From: Rhodovastum atsumiense
GTDB taxonomy: Bacteria > Pseudomonadota > Alphaproteobacteria > Acetobacterales > Acetobacteraceae
Reading direction: 5' to 3'
Assembly: GCF_937425535.1 (NCBI RefSeq)
Contig: NZ_OW485608.1
Span: 1-55,472, forward strand
Length of the DNA stretch: 55,472 nt
The translations under genes were made by a program, and so were the position numbers. The notes under the pieces were generated by a model, which saw nothing but the letters and a program-made list of their open reading frames with translations, had not been told where the DNA came from and did no database searches. This document shows, one piece after another, positions 29,917 to 37,099 of the stretch (position 1 is the first letter of the stretch; each line of letters starts with the position of its first letter).

Positions 29917-30610
29917 CTTTCACGTCATGGTCCGCGCTGACCTGCTGGTGATGGCGCACCGCTTCGTGTCCGCCGATTCATTGCGCGTCTACCTGCAAGG
30001 TGTGTGGATCGAGCCTTCTGCGGAAGGCGGCGCCGTCCTGGTCGCCACCGATGGATGGACCATGGCTGTGTTCCACGATCCCGACGCCATGGTGAACCGG
30101 CCCGTCAACATCTGCCTGCCGCCGGCCGCGCGCATCGCCGGGGCACGCTCGAAGACCAGCACACGGCGGCACGCCAAGCCGACATTCCCCTTCTTCGCTT
30201 TGCCGGCAAACGAACCTGTGCCCGGCCGTGCCCTCGGGTGGATCACGGGAGCCGCGTCCGTCGCTGAAGCGGCCGAACTGGCGGACATGAGAGACGCAAA
30301 CTGGTGCGGCGTCGTGCGAACCATGAACAGCTTCACGGAATGGCGCGTGTGCGTGCCGCGCGAACGCAAGCCTTCAGCACATCCTGGCGCCTTCAATCCG
30401 GAACTGCTGTCCCGCTTCGCCCCGATTGGGAAGCCGATGAGCATCTACCTCGGCCAGGAGCACGAACCGGCCCTGATCGAATGCGGGCGCACCGACTTCT
30501 TCGGGCTGATCATGCCGATGAAGGCAGACCGCGCCCTGTTCTCCGACATGAAGGCCAGCGCGCCGGCATGGATGAACGCGCCGGCCAAAGCCGAAAGGCA
30601 GGCCGCATGA
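29900..30610 (+). CDS. Sliding-clamp-like (DnaN-type) protein, 236 aa
   Basis: LRVYLQGVWIEPSAEGGAVL then VATDGWTMAVFHDP and FNPELLSRFAPIG recall DnaN clamp domains, and DFFGLIMPMKAD resembles the DnaN C-terminal LVMPMR motif. At 236 residues it is shorter than bacterial clamps (about 370), so it may be a two-domain phage version. The start is TTG at 29900 with AGGAG eight bases before it; the first ATG is ten codons later. Confidence 0.65.
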   Translation: MTEQPDFHVMVRADLLVMAHRFVSADSLRVYLQGVWIEPSAEGGAVLVATDGWTMAVFHDPDAMVNRPVNICLPPAARIAGARSKTSTRRHAKPTFPFFALPANEPVPGRALGWITGAASVAEAAELADMRDANWCGVVRTMNSFTEWRVCVPRERKPSAHPGAFNPELLSRFAPIGKPMSIYLGQEHEPALIECGRTDFFGLIMPMKADRALFSDMKASAPAWMNAPAKAERQAA

Positions 30611-31197
30611 CCGACCGTCCCATCATATTCAGCGCGCCCATGATCAAGGCGCTGCTCGACGGGGGGAAGACGCAGACGAGACGGTTGGCGACCTCCCCGC
30701 TGGCCCGGTGCGTGCCCGGGGACCGTCTGTGGGTGCGGGAGAACCTGTTGCAGCGCCCGATGGCGAACTTCCTGACCGGGGAACCGACGAACGCCATCGT
30801 GGCCGCCTATGCGGCTGATAATGGCGATGTCGTCAACGACGCTGGGTTCAATCTGGCCCCTTGGTGGAGAAGCGGCGGCGGGTTGCCTTCGATCCACATG
30901 CCGCGCTGGGCCTCGCGCCTCACCCTGACCGTCACCGACGTGCGCGTGCAGCGGCTACACGACATCACCGATGCCGATGCGCTGGCGGAGGGGATAGAGC
31001 CAGAGCGTTACTGCCCCGTCAGTGACAGCGCCGGATTGCACGCCTGCGGCTCCGCCGAGCCGACCGATCCAGTTGCTGAGTACCGCGACCTCTGGGACCG
31101 CCTGCACGGCGCCGGCGCGTGGGACAGCAACCCCGAGGTCGCCGCGCTGACGTTCACCGTCGAGCGCCAGAACATCGATGCGAGGATCGCGGCATGA
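30607..31197 (+). CDS. ASCH-like phage protein, 196 aa
   Basis: IIFSAPMIKALLDGGKTQTRR at the start and LPSIHMPRWASRLTLTVTDVRV in the middle are strong landmarks of a widespread phage family often labelled morphogenetic or ASCH-like. LWDRLHGAGAWDSNPEV follows, as usual. The fold suggests RNA or modified-nucleoside binding. Start ATG at 30607 (ATGA). Confidence 0.82.
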   Translation: MTDRPIIFSAPMIKALLDGGKTQTRRLATSPLARCVPGDRLWVRENLLQRPMANFLTGEPTNAIVAAYAADNGDVVNDAGFNLAPWWRSGGGLPSIHMPRWASRLTLTVTDVRVQRLHDITDADALAEGIEPERYCPVSDSAGLHACGSAEPTDPVAEYRDLWDRLHGAGAWDSNPEVAALTFTVERQNIDARIAA

Positions 31198-31547
31198 CCA
31201 CTACCGAGCACACGGCTCCCGCAGCAGCGGGGGCCAACCCTCTCAAATCCGCCGCTGAGCGGATCGCCCTGGTCCGGGCTGGGCTTGACCGGCTCCGCGC
31301 CGAGAACCAGCGCCTCCAGGCGGATGTGGAGCGGCTGACGCGGGAGCGTGACGACTGGTGCAGCGGGACCGCTCTTGCCCTGAAAGCCCAGGAACAGGCC
31401 GAGATCGAGCGCGATGCCATGCGTGCCCGCATCGCCATGGCCGAGCGGATGGCAGAGGCGGCGCGGACGGTGATTGCTGCTTTCGATATGGCGTCTGACA
31501 ACCCGTTGCGGGTCGCCCTCGCGGCGTGGGAGGCGAGCCGTGGTTGA
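31194..31547 (+). CDS. Coiled-coil protein, 117 aa
   Basis: Residues 18 to 95 form a heptad coil (RIALVRAGLDRLRAENQRLQ, VERLTRERDDW, RARIAMAERMAEAARTVI), and the protein ends WEASRG. This Lys/Glu-rich ea8.5-like type is common in phage early operons. ATGA overlap with the previous gene. Unknown function. Confidence 0.65.
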   Translation: MTTTEHTAPAAAGANPLKSAAERIALVRAGLDRLRAENQRLQADVERLTRERDDWCSGTALALKAQEQAEIERDAMRARIAMAERMAEAARTVIAAFDMASDNPLRVALAAWEASRG

Positions 31548-31755
31548 GCGCTCATTGATTGATCGGCGCGAGACCAACATGGGCCTCTGCGGCTACAGCG
31601 GGAACACGCGGGGATACAGCTTTTACAATCCCGATACCGGCACCGAGTGGTCACGCGAGCACCCGATTGAATCCGGCCAGTGCGACGATGCGACGGACAT
31701 TCGTCCGATGCGGTTCAGCACGTGGCGGCGCCAGTTCATGGAGCGACGCGCATGA
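31540..31755 (+). CDS. Hypothetical protein, 71 aa
   Basis: GTG at 31540 has GGAGG six bases upstream and overlaps the previous gene; ATG at 31579 is an alternative. The product is aromatic and polar (GLCGYSGNTRGYSFYNPDTG TEWSREHPIE). Unknown function. Confidence 0.58.
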   Translation: MVERSLIDRRETNMGLCGYSGNTRGYSFYNPDTGTEWSREHPIESGQCDDATDIRPMRFSTWRRQFMERRA

Positions 31756-31982
31756 CCACTCCACAAACGAACAAACGCTTCCCGCAGATGCCGGACTTTT
31801 GGGCCGGCATCACGGACGATAGCACACAGACGGAGAGAGATGCCGCAAATCAAGCGCTTGATGCGTGGCTGCGCACGGATGCCGGTCGCGAGTTTCTGGC
31901 GGCCGATAAGCTGGTGGCGGAGACCGCGAACACGCGGGACATCACATGGCGCGAGGCGATGGAGGCGTGCGGCTATGAGTGA
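31752..31982 (+). CDS. Hypothetical protein, 76 aa
   Basis: Acidic and helical (MPDFWAGITDDSTQTERDAA, ALDAWLRTDAGREFLAADKL). ATGA overlap with the preceding gene; the end overlaps the next start. Unknown function. Confidence 0.6.
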   Translation: MTTPQTNKRFPQMPDFWAGITDDSTQTERDAANQALDAWLRTDAGREFLAADKLVAETANTRDITWREAMEACGYE

Positions 31983-32148
31983 CCCCCTTCCCTTAACGAC
32001 CGAGACCTTCACCGCCCGCGCCGGCAGCAACGGCGAGGCGCTGGTGACGGCCCCGAGCGGGCGCGTGGAGTTCATGGGCCTGTGGCAATTCTTCCGGTTC
32101 TGCCTCGCGGCGGCGCGCGCGGGGCACAAGATCGAGGTGCAGAAATGA
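31975..32148 (+). CDS. Hypothetical protein, 57 aa
   Basis: MSDPLPLTTETFTARAGSNG then EFMGLWQFFRFCLAAARAGH: a strand-rich start and an amphipathic helical end. It sits in the overlapping gene chain, which supports expression. Unknown function. Confidence 0.58.
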   Translation: MSDPLPLTTETFTARAGSNGEALVTAPSGRVEFMGLWQFFRFCLAAARAGHKIEVQK

Positions 32149-32678
32149 CCCTCCGCGACACGATCGCCCGGGAGGTGCGCATAGTGCTCGGGGAGCATTG
32201 CGTCACCCCTGCTGCGACGGATTCCATGACCCTCAACGCTCGCGTCGAATGGCGCAATTCGCTGGCGCGAGAGATCGCCGATGCGGTGCTCGCCGCCTTG
32301 GCGCCAGTTCGTGCAGATTCTGCACATACTGCCACCCCGGCGGATTCTGCCGTCATCGCCGAGATCGCAGCCGAACGTCGACGACAGGTCGAGGCGGAAG
32401 GCTGGGCGCCGGCGCACGACGATGCGCACCGCCGTGGCGAGTTGGCCGGTGCGGCAGCTTGCTACGTGCTGTACGGCCTGCGTAGCGCCATCGGCGAGGC
32501 GACGCTTGCCGACCGTGTGCGCTTCTTGGCTCGCGATCTGTGGCCGTGGGACAGCTCGTGGTGGAAGCCAAAGGACCGCCGGCGCGACATGGTGCGCGCA
32601 GCCGCCCTGATTGTCGCCGAAATCGAACGGCTTGACCGGGCCGCCAAGGCGCCGGCGGAGGGTGGGGCCAATGCCTGA
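32145..32678 (+). CDS. Phage early protein with IAAERRRQVEAEGW motif, 177 aa
   Basis: The second half, EIAAERRRQVEAEGWAPAHD then DAHRRGELAGAAACYVLYGL and WPWDSSWWKPKDRRRDMVRAAALI, is a well-known conserved block in phage early proteins (a compact helical domain without a firm function). The N-terminal 60 residues are a separate helical segment. ATGA overlap at 32145. Confidence 0.78.
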   Translation: MTLRDTIAREVRIVLGEHCVTPAATDSMTLNARVEWRNSLAREIADAVLAALAPVRADSAHTATPADSAVIAEIAAERRRQVEAEGWAPAHDDAHRRGELAGAAACYVLYGLRSAIGEATLADRVRFLARDLWPWDSSWWKPKDRRRDMVRAAALIVAEIERLDRAAKAPAEGGANA

Positions 32679-32958
32679 CCCCATGACCACCGACCGCGCC
32701 CGCGAGATCAACGACGCCCTCGTCACCGCCTGGATGGTGCGGGAGCAGATCACGTGCGGTCCCGTGCCGGACCTGTCCGGCATCTCTCTGGCCGACGCCA
32801 TGGAGGCAACCGAGATCGTCGCCGCGCTGCCCGGCGAGCGGCAGCCGGACGGCAGCACAATTCTGAAGTGCCATATCGAGGAAAAGGCACTCGCGGGGCT
32901 GCTGGCGTGGACGCTCATGACGCGCCTGTCGCAGATCAGGGAGGCGGCCCATGGCTGA
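32671..32958 (+). CDS. Hypothetical protein, 95 aa
   Basis: Helical, acidic protein (TTDRAREINDALVTAWMVRE, LADAMEATEIVAALPGE), with LAWTLMTRLSQIREAAHG at the end. ATG at 32671 overlaps the preceding gene. Unknown function. Confidence 0.6.
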   Translation: MPDPMTTDRAREINDALVTAWMVREQITCGPVPDLSGISLADAMEATEIVAALPGERQPDGSTILKCHIEEKALAGLLAWTLMTRLSQIREAAHG

Positions 32959-33244
32959 CCAGCAAACGACCGCTCCCGTGGTCGCGAAGAAGTCCTTCAA
33001 GGACGGCCACGTTGCGGTCGGCGTCCAATTGCGATGCCGCGGCTTTGGGAACGACAGCGCGAAGATCGACGCCAGCACGGACCTGACCACGGACCAAGCC
33101 CGCGCGCTCGCGCGATCGCTGGTCGAACTCGCTGAACAGGCTGAGGCGAAGGTCGCGGCGAAAGCCGCCGCAGATGAGCGGCGCCGGAAGTGCCGGGACC
33201 GAGAGGTTGCCGCCGGCCGCATGGTGGTGATCGGAGGGCGATGA
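32951..33244 (+). CDS. Hypothetical protein, 97 aa
   Basis: A beta-like N-terminal half (HVAVGVQLRCRGFGNDSAKI) and a charged helical half (LARSLVELAEQAEAKVAAKA). ATG at 32951 overlaps the preceding gene by 8 bases. Unknown function. Confidence 0.6.
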   Translation: MADQQTTAPVVAKKSFKDGHVAVGVQLRCRGFGNDSAKIDASTDLTTDQARALARSLVELAEQAEAKVAAKAAADERRRKCRDREVAAGRMVVIGGR

Positions 33245-33468
33245 TGGCGGGTTACCAGCAAGCAACCGACTGGCAGGCCGGCGCCATGGCGATGCAGGAG
33301 GCGATCGCTGCGTGGCACGCCGAGCAGGCGCGATGGTTCGGCGCCCCGCGTCCGAACATGTGCATGACCGCCGAGGACCGCGCCCGGTTCGCATGGGCCG
33401 CTGCCAGCCACGCCGCGCATGCCGCCCACATCCGCCGGATGCCGCTCCCGGAGGCGCCCCATGCCTGA
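33241..33468 (+). CDS. Hypothetical helical protein, 75 aa
   Basis: Ala/His-rich helices (AGAMAMQEAIAAWHAEQARW, FAWAAASHAAHAAHIRRM). ATG at 33241 or 33244; overlaps the previous stop. Unknown function. Confidence 0.58.
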   Translation: MMAGYQQATDWQAGAMAMQEAIAAWHAEQARWFGAPRPNMCMTAEDRARFAWAAASHAAHAAHIRRMPLPEAPHA

Positions 33469-33661
33469 GCAGCAGGCGCCCCTACTCGCCCCCGGCGCCG
33501 GCGATCGCGGCCGGTGCCTGACATGCCGGCACTTCACCCCGATCGACAACGGCTGCGTCCGGAACGGCACGGTCACCGACGCCGCCGGGAATGAGCGGCC
33601 CATGATGTATGTCTATCCCGCGATGCGGGCACGGTGCTGGGAGGCCAGGGATGGCCAGTGA
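33461..33661 (+). CDS. Small Cys-rich protein, 66 aa
   Basis: CLTCRHFTPIDNGCVRNGTV and YPAMRARCWE give a four-Cys pattern suggesting a zinc site. ATG at 33461 overlaps the previous gene by 8 bases. Unknown function. Confidence 0.6.
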   Translation: MPEQQAPLLAPGAGDRGRCLTCRHFTPIDNGCVRNGTVTDAAGNERPMMYVYPAMRARCWEARDGQ

Positions 33662-33971
33662 CAGCAAGATCCACCGCCTCGGGTGGCGGCCGGATCCACT
33701 TGCCGAGCTGGTGCGGGAACTCGCCCGAGAGGCCGCGAAGCCCGTCACCGCGAGGGGCGGATGGGGCGCCATGCTCCGCCGGGACCGGGAACTGATGCGG
33801 CGCGCTGCGGAGAAACTGTCTCAATGGGGGCGCCGCTCACAGCATCCACAGGGACAAGGTGAGCTACTGAGCGAGATGGCTTACGGGCACGCAAGCGCTG
33901 TAGCAGGCCATCACGCTGGCGAGCGTGAATGTGAGCATGTGAGCTTGCTCACATGTGAGCAAGCTGGATAG
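33651..33971 (+). CDS. Hypothetical protein, 106 aa
   Basis: Basic helical N-terminal 65 residues (PLAELVRELAREAAKPVTAR, RELMRRAAEKLSQWGRRSQH). The last 25 residues are encoded by the palindromic parS-like region and look non-conserved, so the coding sequence may have grown into the site. It is the last gene of the early operon. Confidence 0.55.
   Translation: MASDSKIHRLGWRPDPLAELVRELAREAAKPVTARGGWGAMLRRDRELMRRAAEKLSQWGRRSQHPQGQGELLSEMAYGHASAVAGHHAGERECEHVSLLTCEQAG
33911..33965. promoter_or_regulatory. Candidate centromere (parS) upstream of parA
   Basis: TCACGCT/AGCGTGA (33911 to 33928) adjoins a perfect 24-bp palindrome (33942 to 33965, arms AGCTTGCTCACA). TGTGAGC occurs directly at 33930, 33938 and 33954 and inverted at 33947. 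Small ParA (type Ib) systems keep their centromere upstream of parA and use ribbon-helix-helix partners that bind such repeats, which fits here. Confidence 0.6.
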
Positions 33972-34008
33972 CCGAGCGGCTAGTGGGAAGGCGGGGAAGA
34001 AAGAGTTG

Positions 34009-34059
34009 TTGACGGTCTGCCCGCCTTCATGCTGTGCATCTGCATCGCGCGCTAGCGCG
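34009..34059 (+). promoter_or_regulatory. Candidate parA control region
   Basis: TTGACG at 34009 to 34014 could be a -35 box, but no good -10 is visible at the right distance. CGCGCTAGCGCG (34048 to 34059) is a perfect 12-bp palindrome 13 bases before the parA start and may be an autoregulatory operator. Confidence 0.4.
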
Positions 34060-34072
34060 TTGGAGATGCTGC

Positions 34073-34717
34073 ATGCATGTGATTGTCGTCGCAAGCCAGA
34101 AAGGTGGCGTGGGAAAGACCACGCTTGCTGCGCATCTGGCTGTCCATGCTGACCGCAATGGCACGCGCACCGCGCTGATAGACACCGACCCGCAGGGCGG
34201 ATTGGCGGGCTGGTGGAATGCCCGCGCCGCCGAGACGCCCTCTTTTTTCAGGGTGGACGGGCCTCTCCAATCCGCCCTGGACGGTCTGCAGGCTGCCGGC
34301 TTCGGAGCGGTGATCATCGACACCCCGCCGGCCATTACCGCCTCGATCGCCGCCACAATCGCCGTCGCAGACCTGGTGCTCGTGCCGGCAAAACCGAGTC
34401 CGCAGGATCTGCGCGCCGTTGGCGCGACGGTTGATTTGGTTCGCGCGGAAGGTCGGCAGATGCTGTTCGTGGTCAACATGTGCATCCAGCGCGCCCGGCT
34501 GAACGAAGACGCAAGAGCGGCGCTCAGCGAGCATGGGCCGGTCGCCCCCGGCCTCCTGTTCAACCGGGTGGCCTACGTCAATGCCATGATTGATGGACGG
34601 ACGGCAGGGGAGGTGGAGCCACGGGGGGAGGCAGCCCGTGAAATCTCCGAGCTATGGGCGTTCCTGGCGGGAGCAATGGCAGGGAGGGAGATGCGTCATG
34701 TCGCAGCCGCCGGCTAG
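34073..34717 (+). CDS. parA: ParA-type partition ATPase, 214 aa
   Basis: The deviant Walker A SQKGGVGKTTLAAHLAV is at residues 8 to 24. The switch motif is ALIDTDPQGG (about 36), and Walker B is AVIIDTPPA (about 80). It lacks the N-terminal helix-turn-helix of larger ParA proteins, so it belongs to the small class (type Ib) found on plasmids. It should position the replicon during cell division with the downstream partner. ATG at 34073. Confidence 0.93.
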   Translation: MHVIVVASQKGGVGKTTLAAHLAVHADRNGTRTALIDTDPQGGLAGWWNARAAETPSFFRVDGPLQSALDGLQAAGFGAVIIDTPPAITASIAATIAVADLVLVPAKPSPQDLRAVGATVDLVRAEGRQMLFVVNMCIQRARLNEDARAALSEHGPVAPGLLFNRVAYVNAMIDGRTAGEVEPRGEAAREISELWAFLAGAMAGREMRHVAAAG

Positions 34718-35072
34718 GCTGACCGCCGGTCTGGTACCGGTGAAGAAGGGGGAGGCCGCTCCGGTCACGCCACCGCCCACGCCGGCACCCGAAGAGGCTG
34801 CGGCAGAGCCCACGGAGGCACAGGCCGCCCCCGCAACCGCGCCAGAACCATCCCCGCCGCCTGCGCCGCGCAGATCGGCTCCAAAGCAGGTTCCATCATC
34901 GGCGCCGCAGTTGGTGAGGGAGCCACCGCAGCAGGCCCCTCGCGTCTCAGTGAGCGCCCGGCTGCCTCCGGAGCTGCAGGAATGGATCCGCGTGCGCGCC
35001 TTCGTGCGCCGGATGCCGATCCAGAACCTATTGGAAGAGATCGTGGAGTTCTACCGCCAACACCACCCGTAG
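34698..35072 (+). CDS. Ribbon-helix-helix partner of ParA (ParG/ParB role), 124 aa
   Basis: The C-terminus RVSVSARLPPELQEWIRVRA then FVRRMPIQNLLEEIVEFYRQ is a ribbon-helix-helix: strand, then two helices. The first 80 residues are Pro/Ala-rich and disordered, longer than in typical ParG. It overlaps parA by 20 bases, so both are made together. It probably binds the palindromic site at 33911 to 33965 and stimulates ParA. Confidence 0.8.
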   Translation: MSQPPARLTAGLVPVKKGEAAPVTPPPTPAPEEAAAEPTEAQAAPATAPEPSPPPAPRRSAPKQVPSSAPQLVREPPQQAPRVSVSARLPPELQEWIRVRAFVRRMPIQNLLEEIVEFYRQHHP

Positions 35073-35073
35073 G

Positions 35074-35091
35074 TGTGGAGTCTATGGGCGC
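35074..35091 (-). repeat. Outlying iteron at the 3' end of repA
   Basis: GCGCCCATAGACTCCACA read on the minus strand matches the origin iterons. It covers the repA stop codon (35082 to 35084), 1 kb from the main array. Confidence 0.8.
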
Positions 35092-36002
35092 TTGGCGGCG
35101 ATCAAGCGGGGAGGAACAGGCGGTTTTGACGGATGGAGCACGAGGCCGGTTTCAGAGGCGCTTACCCGTGCATCAGGGTAGGCGGCCAGGGCGAGTTGCA
35201 GGGATTCCAGGAAGTGCGATCGGAAGCGCCGTAGGCGGGTAAATCCACCACCGAATTGCGCATGCAGGGCAGACCAGCTCACCGACACATCACCCTTGAG
35301 CGCGTGCAGCCTGTAGGCAAGCCACACATACACGTCGAGCACGAGAGAGCGCGCACCGATTGCTTGCAGCGCCGTTTCGCTGACTGGGACGGGGTGGGAA
35401 ACCAACGCCTGATAGAATTGCTCGTTGAGCAGAACGCGCTCTTGCCATAGCGCTCCTTGCGGTCCCTCATCGGCCGTCAGCGATATCGCCCCGTCCACGA
35501 ACCCGCCATGCCGCATGATTTCTCGGCCCGCGCGATCGGCGTAGAAGGTCAGCCGGCACCATGAGATGCGCCGGGCCTGCTCGTTCACCAGCCGGTAGGT
35601 CGTTCCTCCGATTGAGAGTCCCATCGTTTCAAGCCATTGGCGCATGGAGCGGCCAAGCTCGATATCCCGCGACTGGCTCTTAACGGCTTGGCTTTGGAGG
35701 AATAGCAGGATGAACCGGGCATATGAGCCGTATGGCAGCCCTACAGCGCTGCCAGCGCGGTCATGACCGGCTTCCAGCATGAGGGTAAGGCCGGCGCTCT
35801 CCCGACGCCACAGAAGGCCATCCACGGGCTTGTGGGGCAAAGAAGTGAGGGCGAACCCTGAATACGTGAATCCGACCCGGTCAGCGTCATCCCCAAGCAC
35901 CTGATACGCTGCCTCAACCACGGAGCGGTCGTGCTTGGTGACCGCCTGCTGACGAGCCACTTCAATGCCATCGCGCAGGATCAACTGGTGGACGGTGCCC
36001 AT
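35082..36002 (-). CDS. repA: RepA plasmid replication initiator, 306 aa
   Basis: VGFTYSGFALTSLPHK, GLPYGSYARFILLFLQSQAV and ELGRSMRQWLETMGLSIGG then TTYRLVNEQARRISWCRLTF are landmarks of the RepA_C plasmid initiator family. The C-terminus SWSALHAQFGGGFTRLRRFR likely contacts DNA. Start ATG at 36002 (MGTVHQLIL); a TTG at 36038 would add 12 residues directly beside an iteron. It should bind the iterons and recruit DnaA and helicase for plasmid-mode replication. Confidence 0.93.
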   Translation of the reverse strand: MGTVHQLILRDGIEVARQQAVTKHDRSVVEAAYQVLGDDADRVGFTYSGFALTSLPHKPVDGLLWRRESAGLTLMLEAGHDRAGSAVGLPYGSYARFILLFLQSQAVKSQSRDIELGRSMRQWLETMGLSIGGTTYRLVNEQARRISWCRLTFYADRAGREIMRHGGFVDGAISLTADEGPQGALWQERVLLNEQFYQALVSHPVPVSETALQAIGARSLVLDVYVWLAYRLHALKGDVSVSWSALHAQFGGGFTRLRRFRSHFLESLQLALAAYPDARVSASETGLVLHPSKPPVPPRLIAAKRP

Positions 36003-36038
36003 GGGGCGACCATGGCGGTATCCATTGCCGCCGGTCAA

Positions 36039-36213
36039 TGTGGAGTCTGGGGGCGCAAGCTATTTGGAAGATATTAGATTCTTATATTAGTTCTGCGCCC
36101 ATAGACTCCACGGGATAACTTTGTAAGGCATTGAATCTCCACAGCCAGAGTTATCCACAGCGCCCCCAGACTCCACACAAGCGCCCCCAGACTCCACACC
36201 GGCCTGTGGATAT
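36039..36213. other. oriV: Plasmid origin: iterons, DnaA boxes and AT-rich element
   Basis: Iterons of 18 bp, consensus GCGCCC(CC/AT)AGACTCCACA: 36039 to 36056 (inverted), 36095 to 36112, 36160 to 36177 and 36181 to 36198; the last two are 21 bp apart, on one helical face. A perfect DnaA box TTATCCACA is at 36151 to 36159, and a near match TGTGGATAT at 36205 to 36213. The AT-rich stretch 36061 to 36092 carries ATATTAG twice, 13 bp apart, a likely unwinding element. No gene is supported between 36214 and 36377. Confidence 0.88.
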
Positions 36214-36377
36214 CCCATTTCCCGGCCTCACACGTGATAACCTCCGATTCCCATGAAAGATGATACGCTGCCACAATTCGAAAAAACGGAGGAAAACCGC
36301 GAGTCTCCTGACGCTGCGATCACGCGATAACTGCCCTCCCCCAGACCGAAGCCAGCCAGCGCCAGAATCAAAAAAGA

Positions 36378-36399
36378 CCCCGGGGAGCGATCCCCGGGG
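36378..36399 (-). terminator. Intrinsic terminator ending the late operon
   Basis: On the minus strand CCCCGGGGA, four-base loop and TCCCCGGGG are followed by TCTTTTTTG. It lies 12 bases after the stop of the last late gene and blocks transcription into the origin. Confidence 0.9.
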
Positions 36400-36410
36400 C
36401 CACACATCCT

Positions 36411-36842
36411 TCACCGATCCGCCCGCACGCAGCCGCGCACCACTGGTGCGCACACCGCATCCCTCCCGCTGACCCCATCGCTGTCCCCGGCATAGCGGAG
36501 AGACTCGACTCGGCCGCCCCGAACCGTGGCGATCGCCCGGCAGGAGGCCGCAGACCCCACCGATACCGAGCCCGCGCTGGCGAGCGAGATCGGCCAGGTA
36601 ACCGGGAGCAGCGCCAAATCGGCGAACAACGGCAGGGACGCGGATGTCGCAGCCTCGGACCGGCCCCATTGGGCCACCAATCCGCCGTCCGGCAGTGGCG
36701 CGGTCCGGTCCGGCACGCCCATGCAGGATTGCAGTTCCGCCAGCGTGCGCCCGACTGCCCAGGTCCGGGCCTCGCGCGCCTGCCGGGCAGCGCAGCCGGT
36801 GAGCAGCAGGACGGCCACCAGGGTGAACAACGGACGGGTCAT
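36411..36842 (-). CDS. Lipoprotein, 143 aa
   Basis: MTRPLFTLVAVLLLTGCAAR: signal peptide with lipobox LLTGC, Cys 17. The mature part ELQSCMGVPDRTAPLPDGGL VAQWGR resembles small outer-membrane SmpA/OmlA-like lipoproteins. ATGA overlap with the Rz1-like gene. Last gene of the late operon; it could aid lysis or exclude superinfecting phage. Confidence 0.7.
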   Translation of the reverse strand: MTRPLFTLVAVLLLTGCAARQAREARTWAVGRTLAELQSCMGVPDRTAPLPDGGLVAQWGRSEAATSASLPLFADLALLPVTWPISLASAGSVSVGSAASCRAIATVRGGRVESLRYAGDSDGVSGRDAVCAPVVRGCVRADR

Positions 36843-37099
36843 GGCGTCACCTCGCTGGCCACCAGGGACCGCACCCGCGCCAGGTGATCCCGGCACTCCG
36901 CCCCGGCGCTGGACAGATCCACGATCCACCGTGCCAGGGCCTGGTCACTGGCCGTTGCCGGCGGTGCTGGCTCGGCCGCGCACGTCAGCAGCGCCGCGGG
37001 AATCTGTGCCCGCGGCGCTGGTGCTGGCCCGCTTGCGCAGGCCGTCAAGGAGAGCGCGCATAGCAGGAGACTGAGCGCAGCCATCGGTCGCAGTTGCAT
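36839..37099 (-). CDS. o-spanin (Rz1-like lipoprotein), 86 aa
   Basis: MAALSLLLCALSLTACASGP gives a lipobox LTAC, followed by a Pro-rich segment typical of Rz1. The gene starts inside the i-spanin gene in another frame and runs past its end, the classic overlapping Rz/Rz1 layout. It should sit in the outer membrane and fuse it with the inner membrane at lysis. Confidence 0.8.
   Translation of the reverse strand: MQLRPMAALSLLLCALSLTACASGPAPAPRAQIPAALLTCAAEPAPPATASDQALARWIVDLSSAGAECRDHLARVRSLVASEVTP

Noticed and set aside
34073-35072. ParA/ribbon-helix-helix pair as chromosomal cell-division genes or host flank
   Set aside because: They lie between phage early genes and RepA on a circle with no host genes, and the small ParA without N-terminal HTH is of plasmid type.
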